A stretch of DNA of 64,000 bases from Burkholderia paludis (GTDB lineage: Bacteria > Pseudomonadota > Gammaproteobacteria > Burkholderiales > Burkholderiaceae): positions 1 to 64,000 of the forward strand of contig NZ_JPGL01000037.1 in the NCBI RefSeq assembly GCF_000732615.1, in the 5' to 3' direction. This document shows positions 35,964 to 45,251 of this stretch, in pieces; the stretch's first letter is position 1; each line of letters starts with the position of its first letter. The position numbers and the translations under genes are program-made. The notes beneath the pieces are model-generated. The model did no database searches. It worked only from the letters and a program-made list of their open reading frames with translations, and was not told the DNA's origin.

Positions 35964-36866
35964 ATGCAACAGGATCATCCGGCCGCGTCGGCGACGCTGC
36001 TGGCCGACAGCCGCAACCTGCTCGGCGAAGGAGCGACGTGGTGCGACAGGACGCACGCGGTGTACTGGGTGGACATCGAGGGCGCGCAGCTGTGGCGCTG
36101 TCGCGCGGACGGTTCGGCGCCGACGTCATGGGCGATGCCCGAGCGGCTCGCGTGCTTTGCGCTGACGCACGATCCGGACGTGCTGCTCGTCGGGCTGGCG
36201 ACGCATCTCGCGTTTTTCGACCTGCGTAGCCGCACGGTCACGCGAATCGTCGATGTCGAACCCGGGCTGCCGACGCGGCTGAACGACGGGCGCTGCGATC
36301 CATTTGGCGCGTTCGTGTTCGGGATGAAGGACGAGGGCAGTGAGCCGCCGCAAGCGGTCGGCGGGTTCTATCGGCTCAGTGCCGACCTCACGCTGGAGCG
36401 GCTGGCGTTGCCGCCGGCGGCGATCGCGAACAGCATCGCGTTCTCGCCGGACGGGTCGAAGATGTATTTCTGCGATTCGCTGATACGTGAAATTTTCGTC
36501 TGCGATTACCGCGCGGGCGGCGACGTGGCTAACGTGCGGCCGTTCGCACGGCTGACCGATCCGGACGGCGATCCGGACGGCTCCACGATGGATCGCAACG
36601 GCGGGCTGTGGAACGCGCAGTGGGGCGGCAGGCGCGTCGTGCGCTACGGGCCGGACGGCGTCGAAACGGATCGCGTGACCGTGCCGACCGCGCAGCCGAG
36701 CTGCGTGGCGCTCGATGGCGAAGGCCGGTTGTACGTGACGAGTGCGCGGGTCGGGTTGAGCGACGATGGGTTGGCGATCGATGCTGACGCCGGCTGCGTG
36801 TTCGTCGCCCGAACACGCTACGCCGGGTTGCCGACCGCACGGTTTGCGGGGAAGCGGGCTGGATGA
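35964..36866 (+). CDS. SMP-30/gluconolactonase family protein
   Basis: 300 residues of the six-bladed propeller family that hydrolyses sugar lactones with one divalent metal. Blocks: NLLGEGATWCDRTHAVYWVDIEG (metal-binding Glu), PTRLNDGRCDPFGAFVFGMK, AIANSIAFSPDGSKMYFCDS and DGSTMDRNGGLWNAQWGGRRVVRY (Asn/Asp metal ligands). The ATG at 35964 follows GGGAG. There are no sugar genes beside it, so the substrate is open. Confidence 0.88.
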   Translation: MQQDHPAASATLLADSRNLLGEGATWCDRTHAVYWVDIEGAQLWRCRADGSAPTSWAMPERLACFALTHDPDVLLVGLATHLAFFDLRSRTVTRIVDVEPGLPTRLNDGRCDPFGAFVFGMKDEGSEPPQAVGGFYRLSADLTLERLALPPAAIANSIAFSPDGSKMYFCDSLIREIFVCDYRAGGDVANVRPFARLTDPDGDPDGSTMDRNGGLWNAQWGGRRVVRYGPDGVETDRVTVPTAQPSCVALDGEGRLYVTSARVGLSDDGLAIDADAGCVFVARTRYAGLPTARFAGKRAG

Positions 36867-36980
36867 GCAAGCGGGGACGGCAGGTTCATATCGGCTGGCT
36901 GGCAAGAACGCGATTTGTCGGGACAATATGTATCGAACGCGCAATGGACGATTGGCCTCGCCCTTCTGGTTCATGCCTCG

Positions 36981-37985
36981 TCAGGATTCCGGATCGTCGC
37001 GCATCCACCATACCGGATGGTCGTGTGGCTCTCTCAACCACATCCACTGGCCTGCTACGCGCTCGGTAACTCGCCGCTGCTCGTGTTCTTCCTGAGGCGT
37101 CAAAGTGCGGACCGTGGGAAATTTTCGCCCCTTGTAGATGACCAATTCATCCGAACTGGAAATCGGGGTGAATCCCTGCCACAACCCTGTCTCGGGGCAT
37201 GGCATCCCCGTGCACAGGTTCATTTCCCCGTATTTCTGGCGCTTCGCTTGCCGTTCTTCGAGGCGGCGTTGCTTGCGTTCTTCGGGTGTCAAGATTTTGT
37301 ATGCGCGACGCATCTCGACCATCCATAAACTCTGTGGGTGTGATCCATCCTCCGGATTTAAATATCCAAGCTCGATATCGACTGGATACTTGCTTCCAGG
37401 AATATCTTTTGACCGGTAACGAAATGACTGTAAATTGGGAGAGTCTGGGGTGCGCCCTCTCATTTCATTTCCGTAATTGAGATTGCCGCCAGAGTCAACC
37501 CAGTAGTCCTCCAGCTGGAGAAGCGATTTAATTTCACTGTCAGGCAGATTGGCAATTCTTGAATCAAGGACGATTCTTACACCGGCTGGAACAATTTTTA
37601 CCTTGTCGCGATCATTACTGTAGTCTTCGGGATCGTCGCCAGTGGAAAGCTCAATCTTCGTTCCGTGTAGTGAACGATTTTTATATTTATAAAGAAACCC
37701 CTTTGCAGGCGGATGCGTCCACGTTGTGTAGTTTGTTCCAAAGGAAATATGCTCAGGATTGTATGGGGCATCATCACGTAGTATTGCCATTGCTGCTTTG
37801 AGGATGCTCCGCAGCATGGTGCGTTGCTCTTCGTCGGTCATTTTCATTTCAAACCCCTCCTCCAATGGCGTGAAGTGAAGTGCTGTATTCTCCTGTGCAT
37901 GTGCCGGGATTCCGCACGAAAGTGCGATCAGGACGATTCCAATAGGCTTGCACCACTTCCGCACACGCATAGGCATCTTCTTCAT
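36981..37985 (-). CDS. presumed T6SS immunity protein, secreted, unknown family
   Basis: 334 residues, not recognised. The N-terminus is a textbook signal peptide (KKMPMRVRKWCKP, then IGIVLIALSCGIPAHA-QE), so the mature protein should be periplasmic. The rest is charged, with Trp-rich patches. The ATG at 37985 has GGAG eight bases upstream, and the first 137 bases overlap the vgrG toxin gene in another frame. An alternative ATG at 37847, right after the vgrG stop, has an even stronger GGAGG and would give a 288-residue form without a signal. Its position directly after an effector VgrG suggests it protects against that toxin (inference). The base composition is AT-rich. Confidence 0.75.
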   Translation of the reverse strand: MKKMPMRVRKWCKPIGIVLIALSCGIPAHAQENTALHFTPLEEGFEMKMTDEEQRTMLRSILKAAMAILRDDAPYNPEHISFGTNYTTWTHPPAKGFLYKYKNRSLHGTKIELSTGDDPEDYSNDRDKVKIVPAGVRIVLDSRIANLPDSEIKSLLQLEDYWVDSGGNLNYGNEMRGRTPDSPNLQSFRYRSKDIPGSKYPVDIELGYLNPEDGSHPQSLWMVEMRRAYKILTPEERKQRRLEERQAKRQKYGEMNLCTGMPCPETGLWQGFTPISSSDELVIYKGRKFPTVRTLTPQEEHEQRRVTERVAGQWMWLREPHDHPVWWMRDDPES

Positions 37986-40900
37986 GTAACTGACTCCGGT
38001 AGCCTTCTTCGAAACTCGCCATCTTGGCCGCCGTTTCTGACGGTACCCTCAACAGCTTGCACACCTCGGCCTGTGCAATTGGCACATCCGGCTTGACATA
38101 AGATCCGCCCGCTTGATTTTGCATATACAAAATCATCCAGTAATAGTGAAAAACCAACATGCGATGAAGTCCAGCGGCAACCCGTGCGTCATCAGGGACA
38201 TTTATTTTCTTTGCGGCCTCAAAAACCGCCTTTGAAAAACTGGATTCGTATACTTGCGTCGCTTGCGAGAACATCGAGTAGTCATTCGGGTGTTGTTGAA
38301 GCAGGGCCATCATCCAGAATGCCTGCTGGCAATGTCGTGCTTCGTGGTAAAGCATGTCCGCGAATGCCTTCAGAGTTCCATCCAGGGAGGTCGGATTATT
38401 CGATGATTTAACTATCTTCGTGATTTCCGTCTCTTGTATGGCTATTGTCCAGTACCTCCCGATAAATGATGCGCTCACATCCGATCGCATGTTGTACCTG
38501 GTTAGGCCTTCCTTTGTGTTCACAATATCTATCTTGGGGCTTGCCGCCTTTGACATCATCGGGTCGCCTGGCGCACCTTTGGATAATCCATATGGCCCCT
38601 CAGCAAGAGCTGAACTCAATATATTTTCAACTGCGAGCGCGATACTCTCTTTTAATTCTTCCGATATCGAACCACTCAGCGTATTGAACTTGCCCCATTC
38701 AATCCCTTTGAGTGCCGTCTTGACCGCCGCCGTATAGCTCTTCGTCACCGGATACTCGACGTCGCGACGTACGGGCATGTCGAGCCTCACATCGTCTTGT
38801 TTGGCCCCGTCCAGGAAGTGATGGAAACGCAACCCGAAATTGAGCGGATCGCATGTCGCGAACGCGGCCGGTTGACTCTCGGACGTCGCCCCCTGTTCCG
38901 GGGTGCCGACCTTCTTGCCTTTGATTGTTGCGGTACGCTTGTCGGCGTTCGGTGCCTTGGCGGTGTAGGGAGTCGTGTTGTCGCGCACGACTGCGGCTCG
39001 GTTGATGGCAATCACCTTGTCCGGATCGCTCGCCGCCAACAGCTCCACCGTGCCGAACGCGATGTCATGACTCGTCACCACATCCGTTTCGCCCAGTTCA
39101 TTACTCACACCCTCGATCACGCGTCCGTTGTCGAGTGTGACCCGGTAAGGCTGGTTTGGTAGCGCAAAGCCACTGTCGTGCTCCAGCAGCACGAAGTGCG
39201 CGGCATACTGCCCCGGGTGTTCGGGCGTGACCGGCAGGCTCATCGGCCGCACCTGTGCGGCGTCTGTCTGATGACTGCCTGCATGGATCGTGTGCTCGCC
39301 GGGCGTTCGCACCACGTACCCCTGCTCGCTGATACGCACTTCGGTGCTGCCGGCATGCAGCACGATCTCCTTTGCCGCATGCAGGTGGATGCTGTCGGTC
39401 GTACTCGTGATGTCGACCGTCTTCTTCGCGGTGACGTCGATACCATTGGCTTGCGCTTCGATACGCACTTTCCCCGCCGCGGCGACGAGCGCCATGCCCG
39501 CCTTGTGCACGAACAGCGAGAACGCGTTCGACACGCTCGCGAACAGCGAACGCCCGACGGCAATCCCGACATGCCGGCCACTCGTCACCGCGACATCCTC
39601 GCCGCTCGCGATATGGGCGGTGCGCGCCGCTGCCAGACTGATCCCTGCCGATGCCGACATGGCCATGTCGCGCTCCGTCAGCTCCTGGAATTCGTCCGCC
39701 GTGCCGGTCGGGGTGCCCCGAATCGCATCGTTGCGCGCCTTGATCCCCCGAATGACGTCGCTCTGATCGGCGTCATGCTGTTGCGCCTGATGCCGCTGCG
39801 CCAGGCCCGTGAGGCTTTCCTGTAACTCACGTGCCCGCGTGAGCCGGCCGATGGCTTCCCCGGCGTCTTTCGCATGGCCGGGGCCGCCCGGTTGACCGTC
39901 CGTCGACACAAGCAAACCCTTCAACGCCCGAACCACACCCCAATCGTCGGTTCTCAGGTCAAAGCCCTTGCCGCGCGCATCGGCGCGTCCCTTCTTTCGG
40001 GTGATGCGTCGGAGATTGCCGAGACTCAATTGAGACGTGCCCGCATCGCTCGCAAGCTGTGTCTGGATTTGTTCCCGCGTATCGTCGATCGCCAGATGGC
40101 CGGATGCCGTGCCGTGGAGTTCCCTGCCGCGAATGAACGATACCGCGTGGTTGTACGGCTGATCCAGCGCAGGTTGGCGGAACGCGTTGACGGCACTGCC
40201 GATAATCACCGGCAAATCCGGGTCGCCACGGTAGTGCGACACCGCTACTTCATGGCCGATGCGCGGGATGAACGTCGCACCCATGTCGACGCCTTGCCAC
40301 GGAGACAACACGCGGAGCCATATGCCCGAATGCTCGTCGTGCTTGCCCTGGCGATCCCATTCGAACTGCACCTTCACTCGACCGTATTGGTCTGTCCAGA
40401 TTTCCTGCCCGGCGGGACCCACGACGACAGCTTTCTCGGGCCCGCTCATGACGGGCTTGCCGACGCTGCGCTCCAACTGGAACGGCTCGTTAGTCGGCAG
40501 CAGTTCGAACTGTGCGTCGGCCCGATAGGTTGGCGCGTCGCCGGCCCGCCCTGCGATCTCCTCGATATCGAGCGCGCAGGACACGACGAGGTATTCACGA
40601 TTCGCCGCCCGTTGCGGATGACCGACGAGCGTAAAGGTGCGGCCGACCGTGAGGCCGCGCAGATTCCCGCTGCCGTTTGCGCGTCGTCCCTTGCAACGCT
40701 CGGCCTCAAGCCGGACGCGCGCGAAATGATGGGCTTCGCGATCCACGTCATTCGGGGTGCCTGCCAGCCCCTGAGCGCCCGCCAGCGGTTGACTGTAGTC
40801 CCCCCAGCCGTAAATCTCCCCGTCGGCATTGGCTGTCGGGCGCGGGTTCTCCACGGTCGCGCCCAGTCTCGCACTCGGGCGCGCGTAGTCGTAATCCGTC

Positions 40901-41703
40901 ACGCTCACACGACCCGGCGTGAGGCGGCTCGTTACGGACAGCGTGCGAATGTGTTCTTCGTCGATGCGTTGACCGCCGGGAGGCAGATAGCGCAACGTCT
41001 CGTAGGCTTCGCCATGCGGCCGGTGACCGCCCATCGCGTCGGACAAGACCAGACGTTGGCGACCGTCATCGTGCTCGAACCACCACCAGATTCCCCATTC
41101 CTCCCACAGACGTTGCAGGAAGGCCCAATCCGTCTCGGATGCTTGCCGCTGCACGTCGCGTTTCGGATAGACACCCAGGAATGCGCCGAGGCGCTTGTCG
41201 ACGGGGTACGGATATTTCGAGAGCACCGCGTCGGTGATGTCGACGACGGTCATATCCTGAAACAGGCGGCAGTCCTGCGTCAGCGTCGCGCGGTAGAGCC
41301 ATGGGCGCAACTCGAGTTCGTACAGGATCGCATCGCGATCCTGACCGGCAAACCGTGCCGCCTCGACCAACCCGGTGATTTCACGCGTACCCGCGCCGAC
41401 ATTGCCGAGCCCGGCATTTCCCGCCAGCCCGGGAATGAAAGACCCTTTGCCTTCGAGCTGGATCGATACGGTCACTTCGGTGCCGACCATCCTGTCGAGA
41501 TCGAGATCGGCCGTGCGACTGGGGGAAACCGCATAGGCGCCGTCGGTCCGCAACGTGACGAGATAGCGGCATTCGTCGAGACGGCCGATGGTTTCGGTGC
41601 CTCGCAATCGCACGGGAATAAAGACCGGCAGCGCATCCATGCCATAGGTCGGCAGCGCTGCGCCGGCGAGTGACAGCGTGCGAGCTTGAGAAGACATCGT
41701 CAT
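37849..41703 (-). CDS. vgrG: VgrG with C-terminal metallopeptidase-like effector domain
   Basis: 1284 residues. Phage-GPD-like spike base (about 1-400), gp5 OB-fold (about 430-520, DQYGRVKVQFEWDRQGK), DUF2345 needle (about 590-800), and a transthyretin-like module (about 830-910, PYRVTLDNGRVIEGVSN). An unrelated domain follows from about 950 to the end, carrying HEARHCQQ at 1120-1127. That is an HExxHxxQ zinc motif, with a candidate third ligand in HEEDAYACAE (1240-1249). So this is probably an evolved T6SS spike that delivers a metallopeptidase. The coding sequence turns AT-rich below about 38,780, just after the module junction. No hcp or core T6SS genes are nearby. Confidence 0.9.
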   Translation of the reverse strand: MTMSSQARTLSLAGAALPTYGMDALPVFIPVRLRGTETIGRLDECRYLVTLRTDGAYAVSPSRTADLDLDRMVGTEVTVSIQLEGKGSFIPGLAGNAGLGNVGAGTREITGLVEAARFAGQDRDAILYELELRPWLYRATLTQDCRLFQDMTVVDITDAVLSKYPYPVDKRLGAFLGVYPKRDVQRQASETDWAFLQRLWEEWGIWWWFEHDDGRQRLVLSDAMGGHRPHGEAYETLRYLPPGGQRIDEEHIRTLSVTSRLTPGRVSVTDYDYARPSARLGATVENPRPTANADGEIYGWGDYSQPLAGAQGLAGTPNDVDREAHHFARVRLEAERCKGRRANGSGNLRGLTVGRTFTLVGHPQRAANREYLVVSCALDIEEIAGRAGDAPTYRADAQFELLPTNEPFQLERSVGKPVMSGPEKAVVVGPAGQEIWTDQYGRVKVQFEWDRQGKHDEHSGIWLRVLSPWQGVDMGATFIPRIGHEVAVSHYRGDPDLPVIIGSAVNAFRQPALDQPYNHAVSFIRGRELHGTASGHLAIDDTREQIQTQLASDAGTSQLSLGNLRRITRKKGRADARGKGFDLRTDDWGVVRALKGLLVSTDGQPGGPGHAKDAGEAIGRLTRARELQESLTGLAQRHQAQQHDADQSDVIRGIKARNDAIRGTPTGTADEFQELTERDMAMSASAGISLAAARTAHIASGEDVAVTSGRHVGIAVGRSLFASVSNAFSLFVHKAGMALVAAAGKVRIEAQANGIDVTAKKTVDITSTTDSIHLHAAKEIVLHAGSTEVRISEQGYVVRTPGEHTIHAGSHQTDAAQVRPMSLPVTPEHPGQYAAHFVLLEHDSGFALPNQPYRVTLDNGRVIEGVSNELGETDVVTSHDIAFGTVELLAASDPDKVIAINRAAVVRDNTTPYTAKAPNADKRTATIKGKKVGTPEQGATSESQPAAFATCDPLNFGLRFHHFLDGAKQDDVRLDMPVRRDVEYPVTKSYTAAVKTALKGIEWGKFNTLSGSISEELKESIALAVENILSSALAEGPYGLSKGAPGDPMMSKAASPKIDIVNTKEGLTRYNMRSDVSASFIGRYWTIAIQETEITKIVKSSNNPTSLDGTLKAFADMLYHEARHCQQAFWMMALLQQHPNDYSMFSQATQVYESSFSKAVFEAAKKINVPDDARVAAGLHRMLVFHYYWMILYMQNQAGGSYVKPDVPIAQAEVCKLLRVPSETAAKMASFEEGYRSQLHEEDAYACAEVVQAYWNRPDRTFVRNPGTCTGEYSTSLHAIGGGV

Positions 41704-41955
41704 TTACGTTGCCCCCGTTGTTCGCGGACCGATGACGGTCGCACCGCAACCGGTCTTGTCGCCGTGATAGCCGACGCGCTGGCCGCTTGCAAGTAACGGG
41801 AAAACGCCGCCGCATGTCGGACAACGAACACCGTGGCCTTCAAACGCCGCGTCGATTCCGTGCTGTCTCAGGTCATTCGTGCATTCGATGACTTCGCCGC
41901 CGTGGTCGGTTGGGTCATCCAGGCGGATCATTTCAATGCCGTGCTCGTTTTTCAT
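41704..41955 (-). CDS. PAAR-domain T6SS tip protein
   Basis: 83 residues. The PAAR repeats read GVRCPTCGGVFPLLASGQRVGYHGDKTGCGATVIG. Such proteins cap the VgrG spike tip and bind zinc. The stop is directly followed by the vgrG ATG, so the pair is made together. The start could also be at 41931 (MIRLDDPTD). The first 40 residues (HGIEMIRLDDPTDHGGEVIECTND) are not part of the PAAR core. Confidence 0.85.
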   Translation of the reverse strand: MKNEHGIEMIRLDDPTDHGGEVIECTNDLRQHGIDAAFEGHGVRCPTCGGVFPLLASGQRVGYHGDKTGCGATVIGPRTTGAT

Positions 41956-42188
41956 CGACGACTCATGCGAGGGATGAAGTCGCTCTTTTACCTCGCATCG
42001 AAACGCCGCACAATTTTCAAGATGAAGGCGGACCGCTTTTGAGAATTTATTCAGTCATTTGAACGATAAAGTCGTACAGATACGAGTCCATGTCTAACAG
42101 GATGCCCGTTGAGATTGATGTCGCGACGATGCGATTCGCCCCCCCGACCTGCTGGTAAGATGGCCCGCACCCCCATCCTGCCCGCGCC

Positions 42189-42692
42189 ATGAGTTCCACC
42201 CCGACCAAGCCCGCGAATCCGAAAGACGCCGCGAAAAGCGCCGCCCGCGCGACGGGCGACAAGCCGAAGGCCCGCATACCGCAGCGCCTGACCTACGTGA
42301 TCGGCGGCCTCGACCGGCTGCTGCGCCGCCACATGACCGACGCGCTCGCGCCGCTCGGCATCACGCTCGCGCAGTACACCGCGCTGTCGGTGCTCGAGGC
42401 GCGCGGCGCATCGTCGAACGCGCAACTGGCCGAGCGCTCGTTCATCACGCCGCAATCGGCGAACGAGGTGATGAGCGTGATGGCCGCGCGCGGCTTCGTC
42501 ACGCGCGAAGCCGACCCGTCGCACGGCCGCATCATCCTGTTGACGCTGACCGACGCAGGCGCGGCGATGCTGCGCGAATGCGAAGCCGTGCTGCGTCCGC
42601 TCGAGACGCAGATGCTCGGCGACTTCTCCGCCGACGCCGCCGCGCACGTGCAGCGCGCGCTCGAACTGTTCGCGCGCAACCTGCGCGGCTGA
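42189..42692 (+). CDS. MarR-family regulator of hydroxycinnamate catabolism (HcaR/FerR-like)
   Basis: 167 residues. A Lys/Ala-rich N-terminal tail precedes the winged HTH (ITLAQYTALSVLEARGASSNAQLAERSFITPQSANEVM) and the wing DPSHGRIILLTLTDAG. Regulators of this type in ferulate clusters respond to hydroxycinnamoyl-CoA. It lies directly upstream of the catabolic genes. A shared palindrome (42825, 47232) is its likely site, and a weaker AACAGG-ATG-CCCGTT at 42096-42110 may serve autoregulation (inference). Confidence 0.85.
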   Translation: MSSTPTKPANPKDAAKSAARATGDKPKARIPQRLTYVIGGLDRLLRRHMTDALAPLGITLAQYTALSVLEARGASSNAQLAERSFITPQSANEVMSVMAARGFVTREADPSHGRIILLTLTDAGAAMLRECEAVLRPLETQMLGDFSADAAAHVQRALELFARNLRG

Positions 42693-42824
42693 TCCTTCCA
42701 CGATCTTCGCGACGCAGGCCCGTCGGGCCCGCGTTCGCTTTGCCGGTCACCTGACCGTTCCCTGATTCCTCGATCGTCGTCCCGCTTTCCGATCCGGGTT
42801 TACACCGGCGCTCGTGTCGCTTGC

Positions 42825-42845
42825 AATATCAGGTAGCCTGATATT
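42825..42845. promoter_or_regulatory. palindromic operator before the hydratase gene
   Basis: AATATCAGG and CCTGATATT are perfect nine-base arms around TAG. The site lies 68 bases upstream of the hydroxycinnamoyl-CoA hydratase start. Its core ATCAGGNNGCCTGAT recurs at 47232 before the transporter gene. Confidence 0.75.
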
Positions 42846-42912
42846 AAATGAAGCCGTCCGCAGCAGGAATGCTGCGCACCGAATCGCACAGGAACGAACG
42901 ACAGGAACCGAC

Positions 42913-43743
42913 ATGAGCAAGTACGACAACCGCTGGCAGACCGTTGAAGTGAAGGTGGAGGCCGGCATCGCGTGGGTCACGCTGAACCGCCCTGACAAGC
43001 GCAATGCGATGAGCCCGACGCTGAACCAGGAGATGCTGCAGGTCCTCGACGCGGTCGAGTTCGACGACGAGGCGAAGGTGCTCGTCCTCACGGGCGCGGG
43101 CGCCGCGTGGACGGCCGGCATGGATCTGAAGGAATATTTCCGCGAGATCGACGGCGGCGCCGACGCGCTGCAGGAAAAGGTGCGGCGCGACGCGTCGGAA
43201 TGGCAGTGGCGCCGCCTGCGGATGTACAACAAGCCGACCATCGCGATGGTGAACGGCTGGTGTTTCGGCGGCGGATTCTCGCCGCTCGTCGCGTGCGACC
43301 TCGCGATCGCGGCGGACGAAGCCGTGTTCGGGCTGTCGGAGATCAACTGGGGCATCCCGCCGGGCAACCTCGTCAGCAAGGCGATGGCCGACACGGTCGG
43401 GCACCGCCGCGCGCTGCACTACATCATGACCGGCGACACGTTCACCGGCGTGGAAGCGGCGGACATGGGCCTCGTGAACAGCAGCGTGCCGCTGGCCGGC
43501 CTGCGCGATGCGACGATCGCGCTCGCCGCGCGGCTGATGGACAAGAACCCGGTCGTGCTGCGCGCGGCGAAGCACGGCTTCAAGCGCTCGCGCGAATTCA
43601 CGTGGGAGCAGTGCGAAGACTACCTGTATGCGAAGCTCGACCAGGCGCAGTTGCGCGATCCGGAACACGGCCGCGAACAGGGGTTGAAGCAGTTCCTCGA
43701 CGACAAGACGATCAAGCCGGGCCTGCAGGCATACAAGCGCTGA
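42913..43743 (+). CDS. ech: p-hydroxycinnamoyl-CoA hydratase/lyase (feruloyl-CoA hydratase)
   Basis: 276 residues of the crotonase family. It hydrates feruloyl- or p-coumaroyl-CoA and splits off acetyl-CoA to give vanillin or 4-hydroxybenzaldehyde. Family blocks: LNRPDKRNAMSPTLNQEM, the CoA loop AAWTAGMDLKEYFRE, the oxyanion-hole region NGWCFGGGFSPLVACDLAIA and the catalytic-Glu segment FGLSEINWGIPPG. Together these identify the hydroxycinnamoyl-CoA subgroup. The ATG at 42913 follows AGGAAC. It is first in the ech-vdh-fcs operon. Confidence 0.95.
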   Translation: MSKYDNRWQTVEVKVEAGIAWVTLNRPDKRNAMSPTLNQEMLQVLDAVEFDDEAKVLVLTGAGAAWTAGMDLKEYFREIDGGADALQEKVRRDASEWQWRRLRMYNKPTIAMVNGWCFGGGFSPLVACDLAIAADEAVFGLSEINWGIPPGNLVSKAMADTVGHRRALHYIMTGDTFTGVEAADMGLVNSSVPLAGLRDATIALAARLMDKNPVVLRAAKHGFKRSREFTWEQCEDYLYAKLDQAQLRDPEHGREQGLKQFLDDKTIKPGLQAYKR

Positions 43744-43802
43744 TACGAGCGCCGACGCAACCGCCAACGCAACCGCAAGAGACAGGCAAGGCAGGAGACG
43801 AC

Positions 43803-45251
43803 ATGACCGACAGACGGATGCTGATCGCCGGCGAGTGGTGCACCGCCCGCGACGGGCGAACCTTCGACCGATTCAACCCCGCAACGGGCGCGCTCGCGTC
43901 GCGCGCGCCGGCGGCCGGCGTTGCCGACGCCGACGCGGCGATCGACGCCGCGCACCGCGCGTTCCCCGCATGGGCGGCGCTCGCACCGACCGAGCGCCGC
44001 CGGCTGCTGCTGAAGGCCGCTGACCTGATGGATGCGCGCATCGACGCGTTCGTTGCAGCGGGCGTGGCCGAAACCGGCGCGACACCCGGCTGGATCGGCT
44101 TCAACGTGACGCTCGCGGCGAACATGCTGCGCGAGGCCGCGTCGATGACGACGCAGATCGCCGGCGACGTGATCCCGTCCGACGTGCCCGGCAATCTCGC
44201 GCTCGCGATGCGCGTGCCGTGCGGCGTCGTGCTCGGCATCGCGCCGTGGAACGCACCCGTGATCCTCGGCACGCGTGCCCTTGCGATGCCGCTCGCGTGC
44301 GGCAACACGGTCGTGCTGAAGGCGTCCGAAGCGTGTCCGGGCGTGCACGCGCTGATCGGCGCGGTGCTGGACGAAGCGGGGCTCGGCGCGGGCGTCGTCA
44401 ACGTGATCACGCACGCGGCGGCCGATGCGCCCGAACTCGTCGAGCGGCTGATCGCGCATCCGCACGTGAAGCGCATCAACTTCACCGGCTCGACGCATGT
44501 CGGGCGCATCATCGCGCGTCACGCGGCCGCGCACCTGAAACCCGTGCTGCTCGAGCTCGGCGGCAAGGCGCCCGTGCTCGTGCTGGACGATGCCGATCTC
44601 GACGCGGCCGTCGCGGCGATCGCGTTCGGCGCGTTCTTCAACCAGGGGCAGATCTGCATGTCGACCGAGCGCGTGATCGCCGCGAGGCCGATCGCCGACG
44701 CGCTCGTCGAGCGTCTCGCCGCGAAGGCCCGCACGCTGGTGGCGGGCGATCCGCTGGCCGGCCATCCGCTCGGTACGATGGTCGATGCGGCGGCGGCCGC
44801 GCGCGCGATGTCGCTCGTCGAGGATGCGCGCGCGCATGGCGCGCGTCTGCCGCTCGGCTGCCGCGTCGAAGGCGCGACGATGCAGCCGGCGATCGTCGAT
44901 GGCGTCACGCGCGACATGCGGCTGTATCGCGAGGAATCGTTCGCGCCGGTCGTGGCGATCCTGCGCGCGGACAGCGACGACGAAGCGGTCGCGCTCGCGA
45001 ACGACAGCGAGTTCGGGCTGTCGGCGAGCGTGTTCAGCCGCGACGTCGCACGCGCGATGGCGGTCGCGCGGCGGATCGAATCGGGGATCTGCCACATCAA
45101 CGGCCCGACCGTGCACGACGAGGCGCAGATGCCGTTCGGCGGCACGAAGGCGAGCGGCTACGGCCGCTTCGGCAGCCGCGCGTCGATCGCCGAATTCACC
45201 GAGCTGCGCTGGATCACCGTGCAGACCACGCCGCGTCACTATCCGATATGA
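43803..45251 (+). CDS. vdh: vanillin dehydrogenase (aldehyde dehydrogenase family)
   Basis: 482 residues. It oxidises vanillin to vanillate with NAD(P). The catalytic Cys285 is in NQGQICMSTE, and the general base Glu251 is in LLELGGKAP. The cofactor loop FTGSTHVGR and the C-terminal PFGGTKASGYGRFGS are intact. The start follows GGAGACG. The position between the hydratase and the ligase fixes the substrate better than sequence alone. The stop overlaps the fcs start (ATGA). Confidence 0.92.
   Translation: MTDRRMLIAGEWCTARDGRTFDRFNPATGALASRAPAAGVADADAAIDAAHRAFPAWAALAPTERRRLLLKAADLMDARIDAFVAAGVAETGATPGWIGFNVTLAANMLREAASMTTQIAGDVIPSDVPGNLALAMRVPCGVVLGIAPWNAPVILGTRALAMPLACGNTVVLKASEACPGVHALIGAVLDEAGLGAGVVNVITHAAADAPELVERLIAHPHVKRINFTGSTHVGRIIARHAAAHLKPVLLELGGKAPVLVLDDADLDAAVAAIAFGAFFNQGQICMSTERVIAARPIADALVERLAAKARTLVAGDPLAGHPLGTMVDAAAAARAMSLVEDARAHGARLPLGCRVEGATMQPAIVDGVTRDMRLYREESFAPVVAILRADSDDEAVALANDSEFGLSASVFSRDVARAMAVARRIESGICHINGPTVHDEAQMPFGGTKASGYGRFGSRASIAEFTELRWITVQTTPRHYPI

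Noticed and set aside
35729..36229. Open plus-strand frame over the start of the SMP-30 gene
   Set aside because: The downstream half overlaps the lactonase in another frame and the translation is Arg/Ala-rich.
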